Shown here: positions 41,299 through 58,900 of the stretch, piece by piece
Layout of the letters: each line of letters starts with the position of its first letter
Numbering within the stretch: position 1 is the stretch's first letter
Assembly: GCA_905221605.1 (NCBI GenBank)
Contig: CAJNDS010002526.1
Span: 173,591-237,590 of the forward strand
Origin: Symbiodinium natans
Taxonomy: Eukaryota > Sar > Dinophyceae > Suessiales > Symbiodiniaceae
Length of the DNA: 64,000 nt
Reading direction: 5' to 3'
The notes under the pieces: generated by a model
Seen by the model: the letters and a program-made list of their open reading frames with translations, nothing else
What the model was told of the DNA's origin: nothing
Database searches by the model: none
Position numbers and translations under genes: made by a program

Positions 41299-44200
41299 TT
41301 GACAGATTCTTTGTTCGTGCTTTTGCAGGTGGCATGCGGGAGAATGCGGGAGACACATGCGCATATTCACATAGTATGGCAAGTGGTATGATTATTTTGC
41401 TTCTTCCACATAATTGAATTCATGATGTTTATAGAAGGCCCCGCTGAGGCTTCACTCCTAGAACCAAAGCTCTCAGTTGGGGAAAGCAGGGCTTGTGAGT
41501 CATGGAGTGTGTGTGCCACAAGCGCACAGAGGAACCACAACTGTTTGTTGCGCCCTTCGCAGCTCTTGCGCTGCAAATTCTACGACAAGCTGCCATGCTG
41601 ATGGAGCGAGCATCTGTGTGGCATTTTCTGTAAATGAACTCGGAATCTCTCTTTGAGTTCCATGATTTTCTGTGACCGACAAGGTTTTGATTGCGTGGTA
41701 TTGACTTAGTCCCTTAGTCGTTTCAGCATTCCGTGCGCTGTTTTGCCCTTTGTTTCGAGAAGAAACAGTGACTGTTTCTTGACCTTCGGCAAAACCGACA
41801 TCATGGGCTAATTTGGACCGAGAAGCTCACGATGCAAAGAGCTAGAAACAGCTAAGCTCGGAATGGTTATGGTCTTAGAGTCTTAGATATGGCCAGAGCA
41901 GCCCCTAGGGCAGATGAAAAAGTGCGGCACAACCATAAGCGTGGGGTCCACAATTTTCACGACATGTCGCAACAGAATTGTCGAAAATTTGCAGTTCCTT
42001 TGGAACCAGGTGGCTTCTGGCAAGGGAACATGGGCCTACTGGCTCGCCTGGGGCCAAGCTCAAGTCACAATTAGACGAAGAAGGCTGCACAGTCATTTGA
42101 TTTCAGGTTGCTGGTTTCGCGATTTGCCGATGTACCCAGGTTGAGAAGACAGGCAGCACCGTCAGCAGTGGAACGCTTATTTCAAGGTCTACTCTTCTCA
42201 AGACAGGAAGCGCAGGATGAGTGTGCCGATGTTTGAAGATTTTTGAAGGAGCAGATGCATGGTTCCTGACCTGCCTGACCTTGTCATGCCGTCAAACTCT
42301 TCAGGTCCAAGTTCCCCTTCGTCCAAGGAGCCGTGCTGGGTGATAAAACTGGCCACCTGCCAACCTGCCAACCCCGTCCACGCCGATTGAGTCAGGAGCC
42401 TGCGGCAGTGGACTCGCAGACCAGATCTTAGAATGATCTTCGCAACAATGCGTGTTTGAGTCTGTGTGTCCTTCCTGCGTGTATTTGCACTGACTGTCAC
42501 ACGCATGTCTGTCCTTCCTTCAACAGTTTTGTGTGCATGATTTTGCAATTCTCGAACCTGCTTGCAAGGTCCTTGCGGATCGGGGACATTGTGACTGTCA
42601 AGGCGTTGCACTCTCAACTGCTGCAGGCCTTGCTGCAGAGCAATCATTGACATGACTTCCTGCATAAGGTAGTGAGCACTGCTCCAAAGCCCAAAGGGCC
42701 TTAAGATGCCTTTCGCTCCTTAGCACTGCGGAATGCTGCAAACATCTTTTCATCGCGTCGAGGTGGATCCTACATCGGGTGTCTGCCATACGGGAGATCC
42801 TTCGGCCGAAATGAGCAGGCGCCTTCAGTCTTTGGAGAGTACTGAGAGCTTTGGCTGTGACCTTTCAGGGTTGGGTCTGCAGATTCTGCAAAGCGTGGCT
42901 TGGCTCACCGACGATTCCGGCTTCATCTTTATCTCCCCTGGTCTTTTGTTTTCACTGGTCTTCTGCCTTGGCGTGGCCAATTCAATAGTCTGCTCCTTCC
43001 TTCCTGCCTTCCTTCCTGCCTTCCTTCCTGCCTTCGCGCCACGAAACTCGTGCGACTTTCATTCTTCTCATGGGCGCGCCCCTGTGCAAAAGTTGCGCAT
43101 TGGCAAAAAGTGCTTCCAATACCAGGCTTCATGAAGCGATTTTCATGTGGGCTCCGGGTCAGCAGGAAGTCACTGCTCATGTCCTTTTTCGTGACAGCAT
43201 TCCACGTCATCAGCCAGCTTTTCAGGGGCTTTCTGTTGCACCATGGCTTCGGCAGAACTCTTCCATCTTCAGACAAGGAGTTGTTCTGTATTCCACTTAG
43301 TTCGTTAGTCGTGGACGGCCCTCCGCTTGAGTTTCTCGCTGGGATTCTAAAATTCCATGTGTTACTTTCGATTATGGAGTTGCTGGCAAAGCCAGATATG
43401 TACGAATCATGTCAAATTGGAGGCCTCCGGTCAGCAGTCTCCCTATAATCCACTCTGCAGACTTCTTCGCTTTGTGTGCGAGTTTGCACCTGTGTCTGCT
43501 TGTTCGGTATTGTCTGGTTGCTCCACGACCTCACGCGAAGTGCAAGTGGTGTCCACGCATCGTCCAATGTTCCGGAACAGCATCCCTGTCCAGTGGCGGT
43601 TCCTTGTTCTGCAGATGCAATGTCTCCTTGAAAAGCCGTGTGCCACCCAAGAGCTGAGTATGCTGAGTGGATGCACCATGATGCACCTGGTTCTGCCAAT
43701 ATGCCAGTGCGATTCCAGAGGGCGGCGCTGCAAGCAGTGCAGCAGGCACGTTGTCGGACAAGATCTTGCAAGCTTGTGCCCTGTTAGGCAAGCACTGGCG
43801 AGCAGCACCCTTGAAGTTACTTCTCGTCTTTTTGCCTGTTGGCGCAGGCAGTGCAGAACCTGGCATCCAAGAGCCACTCGATTAAACAGTTGGTACGTCT
43901 GTTGGATATTGCACCTTGGCATTCTTCTCCCTGCTTCCAGTCCGAGTCAGGTTTGTTGTGGAGCGCGTGGGAATGGGCCTGGTGCTCTCTGCCATGTTGC
44001 TGACATGTTGCCCTTCGAAGGCTGCCGATGGATGGGGCACATGCTTGTGAGCAGGTACATTTACACGACACTACCATCCGCTCGTGGCTGAGCGATCGGC
44101 CGGACTTGCTGCCCCCCTGTCTGTTGATTTGCAGCCGTTCTTTGCCTGCACCTTCCGAATCTGATGCCGTTGTTGACTGCGTGTTGACCTAAGGCAGAGG

Positions 44201-46443
44201 AGCAAACATCTGCTTCAAACCCTATAGCAGGCCGGGATGACCGCCAGTGATGTGCAGGCATGAGGTACTGAGTAGCAGAGAAGCATGAACCGGGAGCATG
44301 ATAACTTGGTGGCCAGGTCTGACAACGAGACCCACAAACATATGGGCTACTTGAAGGTGGGCGCATCCACTTGATGGCCAGCTTGCGTGTCTGTGGCATC
44401 ACCAGCAGTGATTGTCATCGTCTATCACCGATATCTTTACCATGTAGGTGAATGATGACGGGTCGATAACAGCAAACGGAAAGGTCGGCGGCTGAGTCTG
44501 TGGAGAGCAAGAAATGACTTCGGTTTTTTCCGCATACATTCCACGATTCAAGTAATTTCGCTGCTGCTTCAATCCTGCTCCTGCATGATGCTGCATGCTG
44601 TTGACTGAAGCTATCAGAGCCTGCAATTTTGTGGCGATGGCTTCGCTACTACGTTCGTGAGTGCTGATGCGTGCTTGCATACGTCTGTGGCATGCCTGCC
44701 AGGCGACTCAGAGCGAGATCGGATTCGTCATCGAGGCTCGAACGCGGTAGACTGTGGACTCTGCTGCAGACTTGATTGGGCAGTCTTAGACATGTGGACT
44801 CACCTAGACCTGACGCGCGAGCTGCGTGTCGGTGGCATTGCTCTCAGGCTGGCGCCGTGAACAACATGCTGGCTCCTCTAGGAGCTGCGATGTCACAGGC
44901 CGCACCCGTGTTTCGGTTGACTGCTTTAGACTGTTTAAGGACTTGGGCCTTTATGAGTAGCTTCAGCCACAGTCAGTGTCCGCAATGGAAATCGGGTCAA
45001 CTTCATGCACACAGACGAGGTGGCTGAATGTTCTTCTGTGTTAGTTGCCTCGCATGTTGTGCAGTTGATCTTTGATGTTCTTGCCCCCATCTGCCCCATC
45101 TTTTTCCGAAGGGCGACGTCGACTTGTTGGTTGCCCCGCTGTGGAACAAGCTGCAGCCTCCGACACGGATGCGTGCACTTGAGACTTGAGACTTGTGAAT
45201 AACCGCGCGCCGGCTAGTGAGGCTAGTGGGTCCATGACTACGCGGATACAATTGCGTACACGCAAAACCAAGTATATGACATTATATAACCGTGTCTGTA
45301 TCATCTGCCCTGCGATTCTGAGGTCCGATGTCAAGCACTATGATGCCTTGTCGTCAAGTTGGACGCATGATGAGGCACTTGTGACACTACTGTTCTTGCA
45401 GGAGGCGTGTTATTCAGGAACTTTATCTACTATAGTTCCTTAAGATTAATTCTGAGCTCGTGCAGCCCATCGGATAGTTGATGCTTCGCAATTTGGCGTT
45501 AGCAAGCAACAGTCGCGGAGGATGAGCGGAATGGACGCCAGGACAACAACAAGCATGAAGGAAGGAACGGCACCAAGAGAAGAAGGGAGCAAGCCGTAGA
45601 AGTGGCGTGGGTCGGTGTCACTCAGCTGGTGATCACGGTGATGAATCAATGTGGCTGGACGGGTCTTCTCGGACTGCGATGTACGCTCTGGGCTCTGGTG
45701 CTTTGAATCATTGTAAGACTTTTGGAGACTTTGGGACTCCCGCCCGGCTCCAAGCACTGGGCGGGCACACAAGCGTTCCCACCGAAGGCACAGGCTGAGA
45801 AAGGGATGTACTGCCCAGCGTGCTTTGCCTCAGGCCAGTTGAAAACTCGCTCCCTCTAGCCACGTGCCGACTTAAGGTTGTGATCTCTCACCCCCCCCCC
45901 ACCTAGAAGAGAAACAGCAGCAAAGAAGGAATGCTTTGTGAGATCCACGTGCAAACTCATATGAGACCTGTTTGCAATGGACCATTTCGTCCACAAAGTT
46001 CTCAATATCAACCACCCAAAACTACGCCCCCCACTCAATAGATTGAATGGCAACAGTCCATCACATTGACATTCAAACGTACGCCAGCCAATAGCCAGCG
46101 CACCCCTGGCCAAGCCCAACATCAAGCCAAAGCAGCCTACCCTTCGCCTGACTTACCAAGGACTCAGCCAATCGCACTAAGTTTAAATGCTCTGTGCATA
46201 TCTGCACAAGAGGCAGCTTTGATGCCCTTTCCGCAGCGCGCTGCGTTCACGCGATGCGAGCAAATGCTCTGCGCAGGTTTCTTAATTATTAAGATTGGTT
46301 CGTGTACAGAGGCCGCCGTCCACTAGAACCCTTTGTGTGACCAACGGGCAGATATCTGCTGCTTGCATCTTGCAAGAAACACGAGATGTCCACTGCTTGA
46401 ATTGGAACGTCATAAAGATAGACTCTATGCTGCACCTTACATG
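41299..46443. other. Gene-poor region, no supported gene
   Basis: Contains a short CCTTCCTTCCTG repeat (about 42995-43035) and a C-run (45892-45901). The longest open frame (about 43357-44091, plus strand, 244 codons) is rich in Cys, Arg and Trp. It overlaps long minus-strand frames and matches nothing I know, so I do not call it. Single exons of a split gene cannot be excluded. Confidence 0.45.
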
Positions 46444-46445
46444 CG

Positions 46446-46484
<39 letters not shown>

Positions 46485-47700
46485 GAGCACAGCCGAGTCA
46501 AGTAGCAACCAGCGGGGACGGGGAAGATGCCGGCACGAGCGCTAGAGGGACATTGTGGGGGCCTCAGCTAGGTTTCAAGGGCCAGCTTTAGAGGGGGGGG
46601 GCCAAGAAGCGCACCGGTGGTCTTCCCCCGAACTGTCCAAACTGGAGGTGCCCTGAATACCGGGGCGGGCGCGTACGCCCGGGGGCTTGCCCCCATGCCC
46701 CAAGAAAGAAAGAAAGAAAGAAATAGAGAGAGAAGCCCTTGTGTGCCCACACAGTATGACCCTGGATCAACAAAACCCCACCTCGCTCCAGTTTCACACC
46801 GACGGATTCGGTGGAGCGTGCCCCTTGGGGCGGCCCCGTCAGGGCCCATACGCGCTGCAAGCAAGCAAGAGAGAGAGAGAGCGAGAGAGAGGGAGGGAGA
46901 TTCCTTTCGCTTCTTTCCCAAGGTTCAGATGAAAGGAATAACTTCCTAAGGTTCAGATGAAACGAATAACCACCCAAAAGCCACCCTCACATCCGAGACA
47001 TCGAGACATGATGGTGGCCTGTCAAAAGCGAAAAGAAAAAAAAGGTACGAGGAACCGTGGAACCCCTACTGATAGAGAGGAAGCTCTCGATTTCATGCGC
47101 ATGCAGGCAGTGGGAAATTAGTGTTGCGTTTTCATGCCATGAAACAAGAACCAAACCAGCCATGTGCGAGAAACAAATCGGGCACCTTTTGCGGACGGTG
47201 GTTGCGACTAGCTAAGCCCTGAGGAGCTGTCCAAATTCAAGGGGGCCGTCGTGGTGGCCTCTGCTCAAGGCACTTACACGGTGCCGAAGGCGCCAACCTG
47301 ACTTACTTGAGTGACTGTGAGTGAGGGCGAGCGCAGTAATCAGCACATCCCTAAACGCCATTGAACGTCAGAGGGGAGTTGCGCTCACCAGACTCGTGGA
47401 GCAACAGTTCAGCAAGTAGTTTGCCATGAATGACAGAGATATTTTGGTCTCTCCCTCTCTCTCCCTCTCTCTCCCTCTCTCTCCCTCTCTCTCCCTCTCT
47501 CTCCCTCTCTCCCTCTCTCTCCCCCTCTCTCCCCCTCTCTCTCTCTCTCCCCCTCTCTCTCCCTCTCTCTCGCTCTCTCTCCCTCTCTCTCCCTCTCTCT
47601 CCCTCTCTCTCCCTCTCTCTCCCTCTCTCCCTCTCTCTCTCCCTCTCCCTCCCTCTCCCTCCCTCTCTCGCTCGCTCTCTCTCTCTCTTTCTTTGTCCTT
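46444..47700. repeat. Cluster of GA, AAGA and CTCTCCCT simple repeats
   Basis: A (GA)n tract lies at about 46447-46481, an (AAGA)n tract at about 46701-46724, and another GA-rich tract at about 46867-46900. The largest is CTCTCCCTCT-type sequence at about 47450-47690, decaying into CT/TCTG words up to about 47900. Frames open through it (Ser/Leu/Pro on one strand, Arg/Glu/Gly on the other) are artefacts. Between the tracts no gene is supported. Confidence 0.85.
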
Positions 47701-50700
47701 CTTTCTACGTGCTAGGGCGTACGACCTCGCTTTGTCTCTCTGTCTCTTTATCTCTTTGTTTGCCTGCTTGCCTGCCTGCCTATCTGTCTTTCTGTCTGTC
47801 TGTCCGTCCGTCTGTCGGTCTCTCTCTCTCTCTCTCGCTCTCTCTTCTCCTTCTGTCCGTATCACGCTCTCTCTCGCTAGCTCGCTTTCTCTTTTACCAC
47901 GTCTTGTGCCATCTCGTGCCTGTCCCGCTAGCGGGACATTTGCTGCAGAGTGCACAGTCTCCTTGCTTGGCGTTTTGGTTGCAAATGATCCACACTGCCG
48001 GTTGAACCTGTCTCTGTATCGGCTCTCCACTGCGGGGAGATGCTTTGCCGACTTCCGAGCTTTTTAGGTTGTGTGCCGCCTCAGTGCGCATCGCTTTCTT
48101 CGCACTAGTATTTGTGCCTAATACTGGTGCTTGGAGCGCTAGAGGGTGTTCTGGCAGCCGGCAACATGTTGAACGACATGACCTGCCTCACATGCAGGCT
48201 GCTGGCGAAGGCAACCAAGAGCAGGGGGCTCGGGTCTTCGAGCCGTGCCACAGTTGCATGCGTGGCAGACTTGATCACAGGGTTGAAAAGAGACCACTGA
48301 TGCAGTCGCCACGGAATCCGGAACGGCACTGGTTGACCAGATCACTCAATTACCACCAGGTGGGTGGCAGTTGTCAATGAAGGAGTAGACCTGCGCAAAG
48401 CCGAGCTCCCAGGTTTTCCGGTGCAGGGAACTATCTTGAAAACTGTGATTCTACAGGTTCCTTTTAAGAGTGAGACTGCTGAGTGTTGCTTGAAGTGCTG
48501 CTCAGGCCGCTGCCCAGGCCAAGAAGCAAGGTGCCACCGGCCTCATCATTCGCTGTGAGCAGGACAGGGCAAGTGGGGGGCTCTTGCTGGGGGGCTGGGT
48601 CTGAGCGCTTTTCGTCAATCTTTTTGCCATCTCGCGTTTTCGGGGAGGGGGTCTGTGAGATGTTGTGACAAATAAAACCGATGGCCCCGACAGTTCCTTT
48701 AAAGCCTATTTAGTCCGTTTGCTCTTCGGCCACTTTTGTGCAATTACGGTTCTCCTTCGTTCCATCCATGAATTTTGCGCAAGCTTGCGCAAGCGTGCAT
48801 GTCTCGGCCTTTACTCGGAGTATGGTCCATCTTCATCTGGTTGTGACGCCAGAGCAGTGCCAAGCGGTCTGCAGCTACTCTGCCAATACTGTGCTGGTCA
48901 TTGCTGGTCACCCTGAATTGTATCAGAGCATATCAGTTAACTCTCATGCTCTTGTCAGGCGCTGTCACTGGAGAAGCTGGCCCACAGCCTGGAACTCAAT
49001 TGGCACATTGTATTGCGCATGCCGAATGACACACGACTAATCCTGAACACACTTTGAAAATATGCTGGCGTTGGCCTGAACAGGATGCAGTGCGCTGAGA
49101 CACAGAAAACATGTACGGACTACCCGCGAAATAACAAGCAGGGGTTTGGTTTTCCGACATGCATGGAACAACAAATAAGACTAGCAGGCATTCCCAATTC
49201 CTGAGGGGCCGCTGGAAGTGCAGGATCCTTCCCGAGACGCAAAACTGGCAGGAACCGGCGCATCTCTGGGAGTGAAACCATCATCTCGACGGCCCAATTT
49301 CACATGCAAGCCCCCGGCAAAGCTCAAAGAGCACAGAGAGCACATGCTGCCCTCTCAGACTCTAAGACAACCCGAGAACTGCACAACCACTGGACCCCAC
49401 GTTCGAAGACTAGATGCCGGCAATTGCATCGCCACCGAAAAAAACTGTTGGACCATTGTGTGACCATTTCGCGGTTTTTGGGGAGAATTGAGTTCGGAAT
49501 TTTCTGATGTGCTGCTATTTGCTCGAGCCCTTGCTTGTCTCAGCCAAGGTGCTGATGATGAAGAGCCACCCGAGCTGCCCGCAGTCTTCGTCACGAAAAA
49601 AGTAGGAGAGGCCAGGACACAGAAAAAGCCTGGTAGCTGAAGAGCTGAAGAGACGGCAGTGCAGCTTGAGTGCAGCTTGAGTGCCATTTTGGGAGGCGTT
49701 GAATGAGCGGGGCATCGTGCTCAAAGGATGTGAGTTCAAAAAGAAGTACATGACGGAGGCGTACGAAACTCTCCGTGCTGCATGCTCTGTTTTGGCAACA
49801 ATACCCAGAGACGCAAGAACAATGTGTCACAAGATTGCTCTAGCAGATCCAGACCTAGCAGGTCATGCGGAGTTTGGGACGTTTGGGCGGAGGCGGGGGC
49901 GAGAACAATTCGCCAAAGGTGCTACCCAAGCTCGCAGCCATCGCATCATTAGCAGCAACGGAAGGAGGTTGTTCAACCCTGTTGAGCTGCCTGCCTTGTT
50001 GGACAGAGTCTCTGTGTCTTTGTCGCTCTCGTTCCGTAAGTCCTAGGCAAGCCTAAGCAATGTGTTCATTCTTGGAGTACAGTTTCCCCTTGCAGACGCA
50101 AGGGCGTTCGCGCCCACAGGCAGTCAATCAATCAATCAATCATTTCCCCTCAGAACATCCCTTTTTTTTGCTCTCTCTTTCTCTCTCTTCCTCTGTGCGT
50201 GCGTGTGAACGAAATAGTAGCAGCCAGAATGTGCTGCGAGGCCTTCAGCAGACCGACAAATACAAGAATGCTTTCCAGGTGGCAAGTGTGCATTGCTGCA
50301 TCCGATGCTCAAGCTACTAGACTGACTTTTCATGCGACTTTTCCATGCACCGAGTGGCAGCTGTTAGGCTATTGGCACCGCTATTCTGGAGAATGAGAAA
50401 GAAAAGGCGAAGGTCCAGGGTGTGTCCAGGGTGTGTCCAGGGTGGGCATTGACCATTGTTTACCGCTCTGGAACAACAGCGGGCGCTGGCCGGCACGAAA
50501 CGTTTGCGCAGTATAATGTCACGAAGGTATCTGTAGCGTGTCTGCAGCTTTCGGCAGCTTCGTACCAGCTGTGCAGCGATTATTGTGGGATGGTGTGTGC
50601 AGGCCCCGAAGCCCGTCGCACAGAAAGTCGCCATCAAGCAGGATGTGTCCTGCGGCCACAATTGCAGGAACAAGATCAGCAGGCTCTTCATTCTTGTAGC

Positions 50701-53211
50701 TGCCACCATTGCCACCTTACACTGTACGTTGTTGAGCTGCCCTTGAATCTGCTACAACAAAAGTTGAGCCCAGAACCAGCTGTTATGGTTTTTGCCGTGC
50801 TGTTTCGCCAGGTCACAGGGGAAATTCAAGTGGAAAGTGAATACCAACACGTTTGGGCCCAATTGCTTTTGTGCACATCCACTTCACATACATGCGCTTA
50901 ATCGAAAAGCTTGCGCGCGCCGCCTCAGCAGCCGGGCCGGCCCACGGACAGGAAAGGAGGAAAGAGGGCTGGTTTCTGGCAAAGGCATCAAAAAAAGGGG
51001 AGGGGGTCCCAGGAAGGGTCCCAGGGGTCCCGCAGGTTCGGGGGTTTTCATGGGATTTCTAGGAGGTGCCCAAAAAGTCCCAAAATAGCCAAATAGGAGC
51101 CGTCGGCAGACGGGACCACAACATCGGTTTGCAGCTCCTCCAAGCGATGGGGGGGGTCCCACAGGGCAGGGGGGGGGGCGGGGGTTCCGTCACAAGATCT
51201 GGTATGGGGTTAGGGGGAATGAGACCGGATCCTGTGTCTGCTTGTTCCAAACGCTTCTCGGCAGGAAGCCGAGGCGAACTTAAATCTCAGCAATAGAGCC
51301 CTAAAAAACGCTAAACCCTAGTCCGTTCGCGCATCGCGCCGCGCCGTGCGCTCGTTCCTGCGCGCCGTCCCAAGCACAGCATACCACACTCATATCGTAC
51401 ACACGTAAGCGCACGTGCGCACGCACATCCACTCATGGACATAGGCGTTCTTTCAGTTGCAGTTGCAATTCGCTGTGTATCCTGTGATGGGGTTATCTGG
51501 TCCTTTACCTATTTGTATTGTAACTCGGAGTTACTCGTACTGTCAATACTGCTACGACCGAAATGCCACTTTTTCGGGTTTGAAGCCTACAGCAACACCA
51601 GCTGTGCCGAGTGCAATTTTGCAGCACCGGAAACACCCTGAACAAATGCTGACTATTTCAAGTATGTCCGGCCATGAGGACAACCTGTTGATCCAAGCAT
51701 TGAGCGGCCGTGCTATACCTATTCTTGCAGCGCACGACAATAAGCCACAGCATGCCCCTACCAACTGCATTGTCTGGCATGTACCCTACTTTGGAGGCGT
51801 TTTTTCTAGCGGTATACAGCCACTAAGCCGAGGCAGTACATCTGGTCGGGCTCTGGCGGAGGCTGCTCTTTCTCCTGTTAAGGTTTTTGCTTGCAGCAGC
51901 TGCAGATTCCCGGAAAGTCCGCGAAAAGATCGTATAGATTGGCCAGGTGCCACCACAATGCAGGTGAACTATGGACTCAAGGTGGCAAGCTAAGCACGCC
52001 TTCAGATGCAAGAAAGCAAGAAAGCAAGAAAGCAAGAAAGCAAGAAAGCAAGCTGCAGGAGTGCTCGAATGCCGTTACTTGCACCTTCGGGGCTCTTCAC
52101 AGAATCGGGTTGCAGCATGGGGCAGCTTTGTTCGAGCATATCCCTCAAGCAGGAGTTCAGACCAATCTGCAGCATTGTCGCAGTGACCATGGCATTAGAA
52201 TCATTAGAACCAGGCCCCACCCTCCGCGATGAAGAAGAAGGTGGTGGAAGGGGACGATGGAAATGAGACTGCGCACGTGCTGCTGGCTTCTTGAAGAGGG
52301 CTATTCCAACAAGAGCTAGTCATAAACGCCACTTGGCCATTCTCAGTCTGTGGTGTCAGGTTGATGCTTCTGCAGACATTGTGCCGGAGGCGGAACTGTT
52401 CATATTGGCTCAGGTGTTCAAATTTAACAGCCTGTCTACCAGATTGATATGTCACGAAGCTCGCTGAGATTCAATGCCTAGCCAAACCACTGACGCAACT
52501 ACAAGTACCAGCAAGGCTGACATCACTTATCGCCGCTCCATCGTTGGAAGCGCGATGGTGCCGGCCGAGGATGGATGTGATTTCCTCAAACTGTCGTGCG
52601 TGCATAATTTGATCGCCACACTAGAGGAGCAACCCGCTAGGTTTCCTTCGGAACTGAAGGCTTTGTCTTTTGAAGTGCGATGGCCGCATCAGATTTGTGA
52701 TTTGAGCAACGCTTGAGCTTTCGCAAACGACGACGCAGGTGAAATGGTTCAAGGCAGTTCTGTTAGGTTAGGGGTTTAGGGGGCCCCGTACAGGGACCCG
52801 GACGTCGGTCGAGAGGTTGAGTCATGCACGGAGCTGTAGCTGGAGCCAGCAATTCTTGCTGCTTGGGGGGTCCCTTGTGCTCTGGGTGTCCATGCCCAGG
52901 GTGGAAGAAGTACTCAACCTGCCAACTCCATTGCGATCTTCTTTGTCAGGACTTCAAGGCCCACACCTTGGCTCAGGAGCTATCGGAGGCACAGCTGGCG
53001 TTTCTTTTCAGGGCAGCTGAGATCAGAATGAGTTGCTGGGCTTGAGCAAATCTCACATCATCGGTCCAGTTGTTACCCATCATCGGTTCATGCATGTACA
53101 ATCAATCTCGTAGTGAAGCACGTTTGGAATGAGACATGGTTGAAAAATCAAAGCAAAGCAGTAGTTGCTAAGAAAGCTGCACGAGTTTGTTAGCCACTAT
53201 CTCCTAGTGTG
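47701..53211. other. Gene-poor region, no supported gene
   Basis: Contains a (CAAT)n tract (about 50126-50142), a G-rich stretch (about 50990-51210) and GCAAGAAA repeats (about 52011-52052). A single TTAGGGGTTTAGGGG motif lies near 52765-52780. Open frames up to about 178 codons (for example 51457-51993) show no recognised domain. Confidence 0.45.
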
Positions 53212-57381
<4,170 letters not shown>

Positions 57382-57660
57382 ATGGCAGATGATTCCGATT
57401 TGGAGTTGTCCCCGACGGCCCGTACTGCTGGGCCCAATCCGTTTCAGCCAGGATCGCCTGCAGGAGTGCAGCTCACTGTTGGAGATTTGAACATGTTGAT
57501 CACTCAGCTTACAGCTGCCACGCAGGCAGCATCAGCTGCAGCACAGGCTGCCATTGTAGCCTCTTCATCTTCATCAGCTCGTGCACCTTCCGCAGTGACT
57601 GGTAAAGACTTGTCCAAAGTGCTGAAGCCCCCTGAGAAGTTTGATCCCAACACTAAAGAC
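57382..57660 (+). pseudogene. Truncated gag N-terminus of a copia-like LTR retrotransposon
   Basis: The ATG at 57382 (ACCAATGGCAG) starts an acidic leader (MADDSDLELSP). A helical Ala/Gln-rich segment follows (LNMLITQLTAATQAASAAAQ), then a Ser-rich linker and GKDLSKVLKPPEKFDPN. I recognise this order from gag proteins of dinoflagellate copia-like elements, where the K.P..F.P motif opens the capsid-like domain. Here the expected continuation stops after about 93 codons. From about 57661 the sequence switches to LINE coding in another frame, so only the N-terminus survives. Confidence 0.5.
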
Positions 57661-58900
57661 TCGAGGACGAGTTGCGCTACCCAGTCCCGACGATGCAGGA
57701 CGCACCTCCCTTCATGCGAGCCGCTGTCCGGGGAGCGCCTGTGCAATCGCTTCAACGCCTGCGAGAGGCTCAAGCAGCCCAGGGTGTGGAAGCTGCTCCC
57801 GCATGCTGCATGCCCGCACCGAGCAACGAGGCTCGCATGGACGTGCCGAGTTGCTGGGACGCAGCGTTCCAGCAAGGCGACTGGCTCCAACTATGTCCAA
57901 ATGCTGCTACAAGCTGCAGGCTGTGCCAGCCCCGCGCTGACCGACCCCGCGCGCCGCCCTCATGCTCTCCATGTGCGCATCCCCCCGCGTGAACCATGTG
58001 CTCCGCACGCTGCCCCCGTCCGAATCGCGAGGGTACGCGCAGGCACATGACACAGCCATCTGGGGAGACCCTGCGGTCCTGCATGGGCGGTTTCTGTGAT
58101 GAAGACTCGCGCCATGCTTGGCCCATTGCCACCTTGCCTGCAGTGCAGGGCGGATTAGGTCTGCAGTCCGCGGAACGCACGGCTCCTCCGTGATAGGTGC
58201 CCGTGCGCCCGCCTTCGCGCATACATGCCTCGCAGCTCTCGAAGGCCAAGGCGGCGTGGCCGCATGCCTCCGCGAAGCTGCGGCGGCGCGGGACCTTTTG
58301 CGACACAAGGGCTGGCGAGACTGTCCTGCTTGGAGCTGTCTCTTACAAGGGTCGCGCCCGACCCCGGCTGACGACGCTGGCCCTGGGGACTGGCCGCATG
58401 GCTGGCCGATGCACGCATCGCGCACTCGCAACACCCACTTTCGCATGCCACTACCAGACATGTCGCCCAGTTCCCAGGGGCTGCTGCGATCCCGACGGAG
58501 CCAGCCACCACGATGCCACCAGCCGCGATGCAGCTTGCATTGCGACGCCGGCTGCGGCAGCGAGGGAGCCGATGGAGCAGCGCTGCGGGTGGCCGAACGC
58601 CGAAAGCGCACTACCTACCCAGAGCTTTCACACGGGCCGCAAAAGCTCGTCGTGCTGGGTAGGCGGTCGCTGCTGGAATGAGCAGGCACGCTACTTCGCA
58701 GGGACCTGGTGAGGCTGAGAGCTCACCGGCCCCCCACGCCATCCGCGCAGCAGCGACCGCAAGCTGGGCGAGGCGCTGGCGGGGCATTTTGTCCGTGGCG
58801 GTGCAGCAGGCAGTCGCCAGCACGGCCTTGGGAGGCCCCTGGCTGCACCCGTTACAGTCCGAATCCAGCGACGGCCCGCCGCTCGACACCTTGCTCCACC
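57661..58900 (+). pseudogene. LINE copy 1, lacking the RT core
   Basis: Fragments of one dinoflagellate-type LINE protein follow each other in changing frames. The region before RT (PPFMRAAVRGAP, then SLQRLREAQAA, then FQQGDWLQL) spans about 57690-57920. The thumb (MCASPRVNHVLRTLPPSE, then YAQAHDTAIW) spans about 57962-58070. LPAVQGGLGLQSAERTAP and WPHGWPMHASRTRN follow up to about 58440. LALRRRLRQ (about 58530) leads into ERRKRTTYPELSHGPQKL (about 58590-58650). ATASWARRWRGILSVAVQ closes the set near 58760-58810. RT motifs A to C are absent between about 57920 and 57955, and the Cys/His segment expected after LRRRLR is also missing. The copy is therefore dead. Its orientation matches copy 2. 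Confidence 0.68.

Noticed and set aside
43357-44091. 244-codon plus-strand open frame
   Set aside because: Cys/Arg/Trp-rich random-looking product, overlapping long frames on the other strand and without a known motif.
47368-48067. Ser/Leu/Pro and Arg/Glu/Gly proteins of about 190-220 codons
   Set aside because: They are translations of the CTCTCCCT simple repeat on its two strands.
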